A DNA stretch of 64,000 nucleotides from Phocaeicola plebeius (GCF_003437535.1 NZ_QSQT01000008.1:1-64000), one strand, 5' to 3'. Positions 8,601-18,095 are shown, counted from the first letter of the stretch. The notes: generated by a model from the letters alone, not told the origin. Numbers and translations are program-made.

Positions 8601-10265
8601 TCCTGAAAAGTCTGCCGTCAGGTTCAATGATACGTCGGTATCTTCGTATTTTTTCGTCAACTGAAGTTTATGGGGACGAAAATCACGTACTTTTACCCGC
8701 AGGTTGAAGTCGGGTACGGCCTGTTGGGTCACGAAATTCCCGTCTACGCTGATTTTACCATTTTCATCGTCGAGTGACAGATGGCCGTTGAAACCGCCCG
8801 GCTTGAAATTTCCGTTCAGTGCGATGTGCTGGTATTGGTAGTCATTGTACTCTAAAGAAGAGATTTCTCCTTTGATATGCGATTCTGGCTGATGGTTTCG
8901 GTATTGCAGCCCGTTCAGTTCCAGGTCAAAAGAGGTTTTACCCAGTTCTTTTTTCGCCAGCAGTTTGCCAAGCTCAAAATTATGGGTGGAAACTTTTCCG
9001 GAATAACTTTTTTGCTGGGTCAGGGTGTCGGTGTGCATGGTCAGATTGGCATTAATCTGTCCCGGTTGGCTTTGCAGGGTACCGTGTGCAGTGATACGGG
9101 AAGGGTATCCCGATACATCACCCTGAAATTTAAGAAAGCCCAGACGCTGCAGGATGTCGGGTACAGGTGCAGCGGTACCTTTCAAATTATGTATGAGCCA
9201 GGAAATGGCGGTTTCGTCGGCATCAGCCTGTGTGATTTGACCAAAAAAATAAGGCGGTTGTGAAGGATTACTGTGGTCGAGCATTCCTTCTGCATGTATT
9301 TCCAGTGCTTTGTGCGGGCTGGAGAGATAGAAATTGGTACATCGAGCCTGTTTTCCTCTTCCATGAAAGGCCAGGTCGATATGCACGGAGTCCTGAAAAT
9401 GCTGGAGTGCAGGGACAAAGCAGGCGATGTCGGCCGGAGTGACCGAGGCATTCAGGCGACCCATGTAGGTGGTTTGCGTATCTGAAATAAAGTCGGGTGC
9501 GGTAAGTTCTCCTGCTACAGTAAATGTGTCGATGTTTACTGTCGTGGCCGGAAGGCTCAGGTTCAGGTCATGCAAATGGATACCTTTGGGGGTAGCTGTG
9601 GCCTTCAGCGCAAATTTCTTCAGTTGAAATCCGCTTTGCTCATTGAAACTCATACGGCGGATTTGTGCGTTGAGCGAATCGGTCTGCAAGGCCTTCAAGG
9701 AGATGGTTGCCGAAAGTTCGCTGATGCCGATGTGATGAGGATTGAACCGGCGGGGTGTATTGGATTCCGACAGCACATCGTAGTGGATTTGTCCGCGACG
9801 GATAAGTACGGAATTGATACGCAGGTCGATGGATTTTTCGTTCTTTGTCGTATCTTTTGAAGCAAAAGTGTCAATCAGGAACTGGCAATTCAGGGGAGCC
9901 TTGGGGTGGGCACGGTTCAGGCGGGCATCCAGTCCGAATAGCTGTACACTGCTGATACGGATTTTTCCACGGAAGAGAGAGGGAATGTCAATCTTGACGG
10001 AAAAGCGCGAAATGCCGAGCATGTCTTTCTTCTGCCGGTCTTTTATCTGCACGTTCTGGATGACGACGCGGTTCAGAAGCCCTAAGTCTACATTGCCAAT
10101 GCTGACTTCGGCCTGGGTGAGACGGGTAAGTTCACGGGCAGCATACGTACTGATGCGGTGTTGGACAGCCGGAAGGTTCAGCAGAGCAATCAGACCGAAA
10201 TAGAATACCAGTGTCGAAATGACCGTGATACGTATGGCTTGTTTTATGCGCGTGGCTTTACTCAT
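5700..10265 (-). CDS. tamB: TamB/DUF490 family envelope protein
   Basis: This 1521-aa protein has an N-terminal membrane anchor (about residues 12-31), a very long repetitive beta-rich middle, and the conserved TamB C-terminal domain in the last 350-400 residues (GNLRINFFNQGNFQMFGNY and QIIYLLGVGKFYT lie there). AsmA/TamB proteins bridge the inner and outer membranes and are linked to lipid transport or outer-membrane protein assembly. The sequence shows the family but not which role applies. The extreme C terminus is Lys/Glu/Arg-rich. ATG 10265 follows a TACATTTG -7-like box. It is divergent from nhaC and only 12 bp from aguA. Confidence 0.9.
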   Translation of the reverse strand: MSKATRIKQAIRITVISTLVFYFGLIALLNLPAVQHRISTYAARELTRLTQAEVSIGNVDLGLLNRVVIQNVQIKDRQKKDMLGISRFSVKIDIPSLFRGKIRISSVQLFGLDARLNRAHPKAPLNCQFLIDTFASKDTTKNEKSIDLRINSVLIRRGQIHYDVLSESNTPRRFNPHHIGISELSATISLKALQTDSLNAQIRRMSFNEQSGFQLKKFALKATATPKGIHLHDLNLSLPATTVNIDTFTVAGELTAPDFISDTQTTYMGRLNASVTPADIACFVPALQHFQDSVHIDLAFHGRGKQARCTNFYLSSPHKALEIHAEGMLDHSNPSQPPYFFGQITQADADETAISWLIHNLKGTAAPVPDILQRLGFLKFQGDVSGYPSRITAHGTLQSQPGQINANLTMHTDTLTQQKSYSGKVSTHNFELGKLLAKKELGKTSFDLELNGLQYRNHQPESHIKGEISSLEYNDYQYQHIALNGNFKPGGFNGHLSLDDENGKISVDGNFVTQQAVPDFNLRVKVRDFRPHKLQLTKKYEDTDVSLNLTADFSGHSIDDVQGKISLDSLSVRTPDEEGNYFLPRLQIDATQLASEAKQKEIRIDSPFLTGTIQGQYAYHTLLKSMEKVIRKHLPSLFPEEKPKKGRKKPAELNNQFRFQFRMENSEFLSKVLNSPFELQMPATFSGQLNDSLSQMRINGSIPQFTYKGKYYESGTLLCESRSDELQCQLRAGTLMKKGAMFNFSLITRAKDDKLHSTIYWGNNTQLTYSGKIDAIASFRQDSLKRVLHTRVDIQPSQVILNDTTWNIHPATVDIAKDSVEIHDFLFEHRDQHLKINGRLGKTEADSCLVDLKNINLLYIMDMIQFHAVRFDGGISGKVHLRHVLEDPVMEARLDVKDFSLNHALLGRADILGSWDKELGGVRLNADIRRDSACTTRVIGYVSPKMKGLDLHIQAGGTPLSFLQPFVENIFSNVNGSVHGDVRLFGPFSQLDLEGKVKAQMQMKVNILNATFLASADSVHIASGLFRFQNVRLQDTEGHTGLANGELRHTKLKNLSYQFRFNTGRMLVFHSEKETPEFPFYGHIYATGNVFLRGGDGQLNVDGEVRADNQTEFVYVLGTAAEATNSGFITFVDRTPRRKQAAVKAEVYHPLNQPDKQDDDDTPTAIHINLQIEPAERANMKIIMDPSAGDYISAYGTGNLRINFFNQGNFQMFGNYNITEGIYKMSMQNVIRKDFTLQPGGVVSFNGDPKAANLNVQAVYTVNSASLNDLIADASSSRGNVRVNCLLNLSGNLTSPSLTFGLELPTVSEEDRELVRSLTSTEEQMNTQIIYLLGVGKFYTYDYANNTGQTDATSSLAFSTLSGQLNNMLSQVIDNQNWNVGTNLTTGEKGWSDVEAEAILSGRLLNNRLIINGNFGYRENTMRNTNFVGDFEAIWLLTKNGEFRLRGYNQTNDRYFTKSTLTTQGIGIMYKKDFMNWKELVDWFLRRRKNRSSQQKEKEDQKYLPQEALPAAREKRESNEK

Positions 10266-10288
10266 TCTTTATTTATGCAAATTATAGA

Positions 10289-10330
10289 CAAATGTACAAA
10301 TAACCCTCGAAGAAAAGGGTCTTTGAGGGT
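10289..10330 (-). promoter_or_regulatory. Putative tamB promoter with an overlapping 11-bp hairpin
   Basis: The minus strand carries TACATTTG (10289-10296), a match to TAnnTTTG 24 bp ahead of the tamB ATG. Immediately upstream, ACCCTCGAAGA (10303-10313) pairs with TCTTTGAGGGT (10320-10330) with one G-T mismatch. A dyad in the -20 to -40 region could be an operator; no regulator is recognisable. The rest of the 257-bp tamB/nhaC gap is A+T-rich, without a gene. Confidence 0.4.
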
Positions 10331-10522
10331 GTTATTAGTAGTTTTTAAGTTTTGGGTGATGCCCTTTTACGGTTGGTATAAATGAATTGGAAATCTATTT
10401 TTATTCATTTCCGTAGCATAAAATGTAAATATATATGGATTTTGTATGGAAAATTGGAAAAATATTCGGAAATTTGCAGCCGTTATTAATTTAGTAATGA
10501 AATTAGACTTAAACGGATAAAA

Positions 10523-11968
10523 ATGACGCAAAAAATGAAGATTCCTTCTCCGCTGGTGTCTTTGCTGCCTGTAGCGGTATTGGTGGTATTACTTTTCTTT
10601 ACGATTCGTCTGTTGGGGGCTGACGCGCTGGGCGGAGGTAGCCAGATTTGTTTGTTGCTGACTACGGCTTTGTGTGCGGCTTTGGGTATGAGCCGGTATG
10701 GGGTGAGCTGGAAGGATATTGAACATGCCATTATCAACAACATTGCGGGGGTGAGTTCGGCTTTGATTATCCTGTTGATTATCGGAGCACTTTCGGCAGC
10801 CTGGATGTTAGGGGGAGTGGTACCTACGCTGATTTACTATGGGGTACAGATTATTCATCCGAAATTTTTCCTCGTGTCGTGCTGTGTGATTTGTGCAGTG
10901 GTATCGGTCATGACAGGCAGTTCGTGGACCACCATTGCGACCATCGGTATTGCCTTGATGGGTATCGGCAAGGCACAGGGTTTTGAAGAAGGCTGGATTG
11001 CCGGAGCGATTATCTCGGGTGCATATTTCGGCGACAAGGTTTCTCCGCTTTCGGATACGACCATCCTGGCTTCCTCAGTGACAGATACGCCGCTGTTTAC
11101 GCATATCCGTTACATGATGTACACCACGGTGCCTTCGGTGGTCATTTCACTGGTTATTTTTACAATAGCCGGATTTTCGCATGAGGCATCAGACAGTTCG
11201 CAGATTGCCGTGTTTACTACCGGACTGGCAGAACGTTTTCATATTACTTTCTGGGTGTTGCTGGTGCCGGTGGTGACAGGAATATTAATTGCCCGTAAGG
11301 TGTCTTCTATTATTACCTTATTCATATCCACTGCTTTGGCTGTGGTGTGCATGCTGGTTTTCCAGACAGATGTACTCCGTGAAGTGGCCGGTGACGGAGT
11401 GAGCGGAGGGGAAGCTTTATATAAAGGAGTTTTGTTAGCTTTATCAGGAAGTACGTCGTTGCAGGCTTCTACTCCTGCATTGACCGAACTGATTGCCACC
11501 CGTGGAATGGGAGGTATGATGGATACGGTATGGCTGATTCTCTGTGCCATGTGTCTGGGTGGAGCCATGACGGCCTGTGGCATGTTGGGGAGCATTACGC
11601 GTATGTTCGTACGCTTTACGCATAAGCTGGCAAGTACGGTAGCAGCAACTGTAGCTTCCGGTTTGTTCCTGAATCTGGCTACTGCCGACCAGTATATTTC
11701 GATTATTCTGACCGGAAACATGTTCAAGGATATTTATAAGAAGAACGGATACGAATCGCGCCTGTTAAGCCGAACAACGGAAGATGCCGTCACGGTGACC
11801 AGTCCGCTGATTCCCTGGAACACATGCGGAATGACGCAGGCCACGATACTGAATGTGCCTACACTGGTGTATTTACCGTATAGTTTCTTTAACTTGCTGA
11901 GTCCGTTGATGAGTATCTTCGTGGCGTGCATCGGCTTTAAGATTGTACGCTCGGTAAAAAAGGATTAA
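10523..11968 (+). CDS. nhaC: Na+/H+ antiporter, NhaC family
   Basis: This 481-aa polytopic inner-membrane protein exchanges Na+ for H+. The NhaC signature region is clear: SCCVICAVVSVMTGSSWTT followed by ISGAYFGDKVSPLSDTTILA, and a C-terminal copy of the inverted topology with LNLATADQYISIILTG. Length is typical. It lies 29 bp ahead of the C1 peptidase on the same strand with no terminator, so the two may be co-transcribed. A second, more distant NhaC relative is at 48543-49847. Its presence fits a Na+-based energy economy together with the Nqr pump. Confidence 0.9.
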   Translation: MTQKMKIPSPLVSLLPVAVLVVLLFFTIRLLGADALGGGSQICLLLTTALCAALGMSRYGVSWKDIEHAIINNIAGVSSALIILLIIGALSAAWMLGGVVPTLIYYGVQIIHPKFFLVSCCVICAVVSVMTGSSWTTIATIGIALMGIGKAQGFEEGWIAGAIISGAYFGDKVSPLSDTTILASSVTDTPLFTHIRYMMYTTVPSVVISLVIFTIAGFSHEASDSSQIAVFTTGLAERFHITFWVLLVPVVTGILIARKVSSIITLFISTALAVVCMLVFQTDVLREVAGDGVSGGEALYKGVLLALSGSTSLQASTPALTELIATRGMGGMMDTVWLILCAMCLGGAMTACGMLGSITRMFVRFTHKLASTVAATVASGLFLNLATADQYISIILTGNMFKDIYKKNGYESRLLSRTTEDAVTVTSPLIPWNTCGMTQATILNVPTLVYLPYSFFNLLSPLMSIFVACIGFKIVRSVKKD

Positions 11969-11997
11969 GAAACAATTTTCATTAAAACCATAATAGA

Positions 11998-13392
11998 ATG
12001 AACCAGAAACACGTAACATTGGCTGCTTGTCTGTTGGCTTTCGGACTGACGGTACAGGCTCAGGATGGAGGCATCTCTCCGGATATGTTGAAAAAAATTC
12101 AGAGTAGTTATCAGAATACGGCTGCCGACAAGGCATTGCGGAATGCCATGGGAGGTACCAGCATCAAGGAACTGGCATTGAACCAGGAAAACCAGAAGGC
12201 GTTGAATACAGATTTTTCCATTAAGGTAGAATCAAAAGGTATCACCGACCAGCAGTCGTCTGGCCGTTGCTGGCTGTTTACGGGGCTGAATGTGATGCGT
12301 GCCAAGGCCATTGCACGCTATGACTTGCCGGGACTGGAGTTCTCGCAGGTATATTCTTTCTTCTGGGACCAGCTGGAAAAATCCAATCTGTTCTTGCAGG
12401 GAGTTATTGAAACGGCTGGCAAACCGATGAACGACCAGACTGTGGAATGGCTGTTCAAGCATCCGCTGAGCGACGGAGGTACATTTACGGGAGTAGCTGA
12501 CATCGTGTCGAAATACGGTCTCGTGCCTAAAGAGGCTATGCCGGAAACATACAGCAGTGAACACACCTCGTACATGTCTTCTTTGATTGGCTTGAAGCTG
12601 AAGGAATTCGGACTGGAACTGAGAGAAATGGCTGCTAAAGGAGAGAAGGCTGCAACGATTGAAAGCCGTAAGGAAGAGATGCTGAGCACGGTGTATCGTA
12701 TGCTGGTGCTGACTTTAGGAGTGCCACCGACTGAGTTCGACTATGTACGTAAGGACAGCAAAGGGAATGTGGTGGCTACAGAGCATCACACACCGATGTC
12801 GTTCCTGGAAAAATACGGTGATACGAACCTGCTGACTAACTATGTGATGGTGATGAACGATCCTTCACGTGAATATTACAAGTGTTACGAAATAGCATAC
12901 GACCGTCACCGTTACGATGGAAAGAACTGGACGTATGTGAATCTGCCGGTAGAGGAAATCAAGGAAATGGCCATTGCGTCATTGAAGGACAGTACACGGA
13001 TGTATTTCTCAAGCGACGTGACACAGCTGGACAGCAAGCGTGGGCTGCTGGATGTAAACAATTATGATTTCGGTTCGTTGATGGGTACGACTTTCGGAAT
13101 GGATAAGAAAGAACGTATCCAGACGTTTGCCAGCATGTCGGCACATGCCATGACACTGATGGCAGTAGACCTGGACGCGAACGGAAAACCGAAGAAATGG
13201 ATGGTGGAAAACAGTTGGGGAGCTGCATCGGGCTATCAGGGGCACCTGATTATGACGGATGAATGGTTCAATGAGTATATGTTCCGTCTGGTGCTGGAAA
13301 CGAAATATGTACCGAAGAAGGTGCTGGACATCTTCAAGCAGAAGCCGATACAGCTTCCGGCATGGGATCCGATGTTTGCGGAAGAAAAATGA
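11998..13392 (+). CDS. Exported C1-family cysteine peptidase (bleomycin hydrolase / PepC-like)
   Basis: This is a 464-aa protein. The papain-type active site is intact: Cys91 in SSGRCWLF with the oxyanion Gln just before (TDQQ), His in SAHAMTLMAVD, and Asn in MVENSWG. Unlike cytosolic PepC, it starts with a signal peptide (MNQKHVTLAACLLAFGLTVQ, cleavage near AQA/QD), so it probably acts in the periplasm or on the surface. It could trim peptides taken up by the cell. It follows nhaC by 29 bp and precedes the SusC/SusD pair. Confidence 0.9.
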   Translation: MNQKHVTLAACLLAFGLTVQAQDGGISPDMLKKIQSSYQNTAADKALRNAMGGTSIKELALNQENQKALNTDFSIKVESKGITDQQSSGRCWLFTGLNVMRAKAIARYDLPGLEFSQVYSFFWDQLEKSNLFLQGVIETAGKPMNDQTVEWLFKHPLSDGGTFTGVADIVSKYGLVPKEAMPETYSSEHTSYMSSLIGLKLKEFGLELREMAAKGEKAATIESRKEEMLSTVYRMLVLTLGVPPTEFDYVRKDSKGNVVATEHHTPMSFLEKYGDTNLLTNYVMVMNDPSREYYKCYEIAYDRHRYDGKNWTYVNLPVEEIKEMAIASLKDSTRMYFSSDVTQLDSKRGLLDVNNYDFGSLMGTTFGMDKKERIQTFASMSAHAMTLMAVDLDANGKPKKWMVENSWGAASGYQGHLIMTDEWFNEYMFRLVLETKYVPKKVLDIFKQKPIQLPAWDPMFAEEK

Positions 13393-13477
13393 TGACCGGG
13401 CAGAAATAACATGGCTCAGGGCTTGCTTTATCGGTAGAAATATCTTTTCTTTGTGAAAAGAAGGAACTGATTATACG

Positions 13478-13511
13478 GGGCGTGGAGGTTTGGGTATCTT
13501 CACGCCCTTTT
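13478..13511 (+). terminator. Hairpin with T-run after the C1 peptidase gene
   Basis: GGGCGTG (13478-13484) pairs with CACGCCC (13501-13507), followed by TTTT. It lies 86 bp past the peptidase stop and about 20 bp ahead of the susC-like start. It could end the peptidase transcript or act as an attenuator in the susC leader. Confidence 0.55.
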
Positions 13512-13530
13512 GACCTTAAATAAGTATGCT

Positions 13531-16281
13531 ATGGATAAAATGCAGCCAATATCTCAGGCTTTGTACAGCTTGTTGTTCTTAGGGTGTATGGGAGCCGGAT
13601 TCCCGCTTTATGTACAAGGACAGAATGTAGACGAATTGCCTCCCGATTCAATTTATAACATCGGGTATGCCCGTGGTAGTCTGAAGAATATTTCTGGTTC
13701 GGTGGAACAGATTACGGAAAAGCAGATGAACCGTGAGTTGATAACCAATCCGCTGGAAGCCATTCAGGGACGTGTGCCGGGACTTACCATCTTGAAGAGT
13801 AACAATGGAATGGCGGCGCTGGAGTCGGTCCGCCTGCGTGGTACGACTTCGCTGACCAGTGGAAATGACCCGCTGATTATCGTGGACGGGGTATTGGGTG
13901 ATTTGACGATGCTGACCTCGGTATATCCCACCGATATAGAGTCTTTTACGATTTTGAAGGATGCGTCGGAAACGGCGCAGTATGGTTCACGTGGAGCGTC
14001 GGGAGTCATTAATATTGTCACCAAGAAAGGCCGGGCAGGGAAGACACGCGTGAACTACAACGGTAGTTTTGGTGTGTCGCATGCTTATCGCCGGTTGGAT
14101 ATGCTTTCGGGAGCAGAGTATCGCAAGCTGGCGGCTGAACGAGGATGGAGTATCCTGGATAAGGGATATGACACGGATTTCCAGAAAGCCATTGAACAGA
14201 CGGGTTTGCAGCAGAATCATAACATTGCGTTTTATGGGGGTGGTGAGGCTTCCAATTACAGGGTGTCGTTAGGCTTTCAGAACCGTGAGGGAGTGATTCA
14301 GAATGAGGGCATGAAACTGTTTACGGCCAATATGAATATGTCGCAGAAGATGCTTGACGGACTGATTGACTGTGAATTGGGGTTATTTGGTTCGATGAAG
14401 CGAGACCGTACGCTGTTTGATTTGCAGAAGACTTTTTATTCGGCAGCGGCTTTTAATCCTACTTTTCCTGATTTCCCGGATCCGGAAACCGGGAGCTGGG
14501 ACCAGATTACGACGGCCAGTCAGATTACAAATCCATTGGCCTGGATGGATGTAGACAACCGCGAGGAGACTTCTTATTTCAGTTCGCACGCCCGCCTGAC
14601 TTTTAATTTGCTGAAGGATTTGAAGATGGTGCTTTTTGGTTCTTATACCTATAGCACAACAGAAAATGCCCAGTTCCTGCCAACAACGGTATGGGCCAAC
14701 GGACAGGCTTACCGGGGAAACCGGAAGTCGGAAGCCTTATTAGGAAACCTGATGCTGACGTATCAGAAGCAATTGGGGGCTCACTTTCTGGATGTGCTGG
14801 CTTTAGGGGAGGTGGAAAAGAATCGTTTTCACGGCTTTTACACGACCACGACTAATTTTTCTTCCAATGAGTTGGGGTATCACAGCTTGCAGGGCGGGGC
14901 ATTGCGTCCTTGGGAAGGTACTGGTTCCTATTATGAAGAGCCGCATCTGGTGTCGTTCCTGGGACGTGTGAATTATACGTACGACGACCGTTACGTGCTG
15001 ACGGTGAACTTGCGTACGGATGCATCTTCCAAATTTGGACGGAATCATAAATGGGGCGTATTCCCTTCTGTTTCTGCTGCGTGGAATATAACCCGTGAGA
15101 AGTTTATGAGACGTTTTCACCTGATTGATAACCTGAAGCTGCGATTGGGATACGGATTGGCAGGAAATCAGGGAGGGATTGATTCGTATACCACTATGGC
15201 ACTGGTGCGTCCTAACGGGGTAACTCCCGTGGGAAATTCGCCTTTGGTGACGTATGAGAGCCTGAAAAACGTCAATCCGGATTTGAAATGGGAAGTCAAG
15301 TCGACTTTCAATGCGGGGGTGGACATGGGATTTTACGGGAACCGCTTGTTGCTGTCGGTGAACTATTATCTCTCCAAAACAAGGGATATGCTGTATATGT
15401 ATGATGTCAGTGTACCTCCGTTTGCTTATAACAAACTTTTGGCTAATCTGGGATCCATGCGGAATAGTGGAACGGAACTCTCCATCGGTATCACACCCTT
15501 GCGAACCAAGGACATGGAGCTGAATATCAACGCAAACGTAACTTTCCAGCGGAACAAATTGCTGTCGCTGAGCGGTATGTATGAAGGAGAATATATCAGT
15601 GCGGCGCAATATACGGCTTTGGCCGGACTGAATGGTGCGGGACTGCACGGCGGATACAATAATATCGTGTATCAGATTGTAGGACAGCCGTTGGGCGTTT
15701 TCTATCTGCCGCATTGTGAAGGACTGGTTTCGGACGGGAACGGAGGATATACCTATAAGATTGCTGACTTGAATGGAGGAGGCGTGAACTTGGAGGAAGG
15801 AGAAGACCGTTATGTAGCCGGACAGGCTACTCCCAAGACCTTGTTAGGTTCCAACATCAGCTTCCGTTACAAGCGTTTTGATGTGTCGTTGCAGATAAAC
15901 GGAGCATTCGGGCATAAAATTTATAATGGCACGGCACTGAGTTACATGAACATGAACAGCTTGCCGGATTACAATGTGTTGGCTGAGGCTCCGGCACGGA
16001 ATATACATGACCTGACGGCAACGGATTACTGGTTGGAAAGTGGCAATTATGTGAACTTTGATTACCTGACTGTGGGCTGGAACGTGCCTATCAAAAAACA
16101 GCGTTTCTTGCATGGGGCACGCCTGGCACTGACCATTAATAACCTGGGCACAATCTCCGGTTACTCAGGGCTGACTCCGCTGATTAATTCTACCTTGGTG
16201 GACAATACTTTCGGGGTGGACGACAAACGTACTTATCCTCTTTCAAGAACTTATATGATTAGTTTAGGGCTTAACTTTTAA
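13531..16281 (+). CDS. SusC/RagA-family TonB-dependent outer-membrane transporter (short form)
   Basis: This 916-aa protein starts at ATG 13531 (upstream TTG 13510 is less likely) with a signal peptide ending near YVQGQ. The plug domain follows almost at once (NPLEAIQGRVPGLTIL, VRLRGTTSLTSGNDPLIIVDGV, DASETAQYGSRGASGVINI), then a 22-strand-type barrel ending YMISLGLNF. The N-terminal carboxypeptidase-like domain of most SusC proteins is absent, which explains the short length. It imports a ligand too large for porins using TonB energy, paired with the SusD-like lipoprotein 10 bp downstream. No glycoside hydrolase or regulator is adjacent, so the substrate is unknown. Confidence 0.92.
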   Translation: MDKMQPISQALYSLLFLGCMGAGFPLYVQGQNVDELPPDSIYNIGYARGSLKNISGSVEQITEKQMNRELITNPLEAIQGRVPGLTILKSNNGMAALESVRLRGTTSLTSGNDPLIIVDGVLGDLTMLTSVYPTDIESFTILKDASETAQYGSRGASGVINIVTKKGRAGKTRVNYNGSFGVSHAYRRLDMLSGAEYRKLAAERGWSILDKGYDTDFQKAIEQTGLQQNHNIAFYGGGEASNYRVSLGFQNREGVIQNEGMKLFTANMNMSQKMLDGLIDCELGLFGSMKRDRTLFDLQKTFYSAAAFNPTFPDFPDPETGSWDQITTASQITNPLAWMDVDNREETSYFSSHARLTFNLLKDLKMVLFGSYTYSTTENAQFLPTTVWANGQAYRGNRKSEALLGNLMLTYQKQLGAHFLDVLALGEVEKNRFHGFYTTTTNFSSNELGYHSLQGGALRPWEGTGSYYEEPHLVSFLGRVNYTYDDRYVLTVNLRTDASSKFGRNHKWGVFPSVSAAWNITREKFMRRFHLIDNLKLRLGYGLAGNQGGIDSYTTMALVRPNGVTPVGNSPLVTYESLKNVNPDLKWEVKSTFNAGVDMGFYGNRLLLSVNYYLSKTRDMLYMYDVSVPPFAYNKLLANLGSMRNSGTELSIGITPLRTKDMELNINANVTFQRNKLLSLSGMYEGEYISAAQYTALAGLNGAGLHGGYNNIVYQIVGQPLGVFYLPHCEGLVSDGNGGYTYKIADLNGGGVNLEEGEDRYVAGQATPKTLLGSNISFRYKRFDVSLQINGAFGHKIYNGTALSYMNMNSLPDYNVLAEAPARNIHDLTATDYWLESGNYVNFDYLTVGWNVPIKKQRFLHGARLALTINNLGTISGYSGLTPLINSTLVDNTFGVDDKRTYPLSRTYMISLGLNF

Positions 16282-16291
16282 TCTGCTTATT

Positions 16292-17923
16292 ATGAAAATA
16301 ATATACTCAATACTATTTGCGTCGTTTTCTCTGCTGTCATGGACTTCTTGCAGCAGTTATCTGGAAGAAAATCCGAAGGACCGTCTGGATGAAGAAACGG
16401 CTTATTCTACCTTGTCGGACGTGCAGAAAAATGGGGTGCTTTCGTTGTATAATTACGTGGGTGGATATGTCGACAGTCAGGGCCTTCAGGGGACAGGCCG
16501 AGGTATCTATGATTTGAATACGTTTACTACTGATGAGGCTATCATGCCCACACGTGGAGGAGACTGGTATGACGGTGGATTCTGGCAGGGATTGTACTTG
16601 CATCGCTGGGGAGTGAACAATGAGGCGATTTATGCCACCTGGGAATACCTGTATCGTACGGTGATTTTGTGTAATGGATCTTTGGAGAGAATACAGGATT
16701 TTGCTGAAAAACATCCCAAGGAAAATGTAGCAGATTGTGTGGCTGAAGTACGGGCATTGAGAGCCATGTTTTATTATTATATTATGGACCTTTTCGGGAG
16801 CGTTCCGCTGATTGAAAAGAGCAATCCGGAAGTTGAAGATATTGTTCAAGAAAAGCGTTATAAAGTATTTAATTTCATTGTGAAAGAACTTGCGGAATCT
16901 TCTCCTTCTTTGAGCAAAGAGCGGAGCAATCAGCCGGGAGTGTATTACGGGCGAATGACACAGCCAGTGGTGTGGTTTTTGCTCGCTAAGTTAGCCTTGA
17001 ATGCGGAAGTTTATACCGATGATGACTGGACAGACGGAAGTAGGCCGGACGGAAAAGCCATCTTTTTCGAAGTGGAGGGACAGCGTCTGAATGCCTGGCA
17101 AACGGTGAACTATTATTGTGAGAAGATTACAGCAGCAGGATATACCCTGGAAAAGGATTATACAGCCAACTTTGCCGTGTTCAATGAGTCCTCGGAGGAA
17201 AATATTTTTGTCATTCCCATGAGCAAGACTTTATACACCAACCAGTTTATCTATTTGTTCCGTTCGCGGCATTACAACCATGCCAAGGCGTATGGGTTGA
17301 GTGGAGAAAATGGCTCGTCGGCTACGAAAGAGGTGCTTGAGACCTTCGGCTATGATACGCCGCAGGTGGATGCCCGTTTTGATTACTGCTATTTTGCCGG
17401 GCCGGTAAAGGATTTGGAGGGAAATCAGATTCTGCTGGATGACGGGGTTACTCCATTGGTGTATGAGCCTTGGAACGTGGCACTGGATGTGTCGGGAAAG
17501 CCGTACGAGAAAACAGCCGGAGCCCGAATGAAAAAATACGAAGTCGATAAGACGGGGCTTAAGGACGGAAAACTGCTGGACAATGACATCGTGTTGTTCC
17601 GCTACGCTGACGTGCTGCTCATGCAAAGTGAGGCCAAGGTGCGGAATGGGGAAGATGGCGATGCCGAGCTGAATTTAGTGAGAAGTCGGGTAGGTATGGC
17701 TCCGAGAACTGCTACATTGAAAAATTTGCTGGATGAGCGAATGATGGAGCTGGCCTGGGAGGGCTGGAGACGGCAGGATATGATTCGTTTCGGCGTTTTT
17801 ACCCGTTCGTACAGCTGTCGTCCGCAGCTTCCGGGAGAGGAAAACGGCTATACTACTGTCTTCCCGATTCCGGAAAAAGTGATTGACATGAACCCTCAGC
17901 TGCACCAGCACAAGGGATATTAA
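16292..17923 (+). CDS. SusD/RagB-family nutrient-binding lipoprotein
   Basis: This 543-aa protein has a lipoprotein signal (LLSWTSCSS, acylated Cys near residue 20). The SusD N-terminal motif YLEENPKDRLDEETAY, the TPR-like helices with RALRAMFYYYIMDLFGSVPL, and the C-terminal VLLMQSEAKVRNGEDGDAEL and ERMMELAWEGWRRQDMIRF are all typical. It forms the lid on the SusC-like barrel encoded 10 bp upstream. A weak hairpin (17945-17960) follows. The substrate cannot be read from the sequence. Confidence 0.93.
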   Translation: MKIIYSILFASFSLLSWTSCSSYLEENPKDRLDEETAYSTLSDVQKNGVLSLYNYVGGYVDSQGLQGTGRGIYDLNTFTTDEAIMPTRGGDWYDGGFWQGLYLHRWGVNNEAIYATWEYLYRTVILCNGSLERIQDFAEKHPKENVADCVAEVRALRAMFYYYIMDLFGSVPLIEKSNPEVEDIVQEKRYKVFNFIVKELAESSPSLSKERSNQPGVYYGRMTQPVVWFLLAKLALNAEVYTDDDWTDGSRPDGKAIFFEVEGQRLNAWQTVNYYCEKITAAGYTLEKDYTANFAVFNESSEENIFVIPMSKTLYTNQFIYLFRSRHYNHAKAYGLSGENGSSATKEVLETFGYDTPQVDARFDYCYFAGPVKDLEGNQILLDDGVTPLVYEPWNVALDVSGKPYEKTAGARMKKYEVDKTGLKDGKLLDNDIVLFRYADVLLMQSEAKVRNGEDGDAELNLVRSRVGMAPRTATLKNLLDERMMELAWEGWRRQDMIRFGVFTRSYSCRPQLPGEENGYTTVFPIPEKVIDMNPQLHQHKGY

Positions 17924-18052
17924 GTGTATTTTTGCTCTCTCTATATGGCAGAATAGCCATTTTGTCATAGTGATTTACTATTTGCCTTTCGATATAAAGA
18001 AATATTTCTCTAATTCGATGGGCAAATATTCTTTTTTCACCTCTTTTTTATT

Positions 18053-18060
18053 TAATTTTG
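18053..18060 (+). promoter_or_regulatory. Putative -7 box (TAATTTTG) of the nqr operon
   Basis: TAATTTTG fits TAnnTTTG and lies 36 bp ahead of the nqrA ATG. The -33 element is poor (T-rich). The 172-bp gap after the SusD gene otherwise holds only a weak hairpin. Confidence 0.5.
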
Positions 18061-18095
18061 CACGCAAAATACAAAACCATTTTTTATAACCTAAC

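Noticed and set aside
14803..15714. Long open frame on the minus strand, antisense to the susC-like gene
   Set aside because: It is a shadow of a well-supported coding sequence, with no start signal and no recognisable domains.
13531..17923. A polysaccharide utilisation locus around the SusC/SusD pair
   Set aside because: No glycoside hydrolase, hybrid sensor or anti-sigma gene is adjacent; pulA is about 33 kb away behind ruvC.
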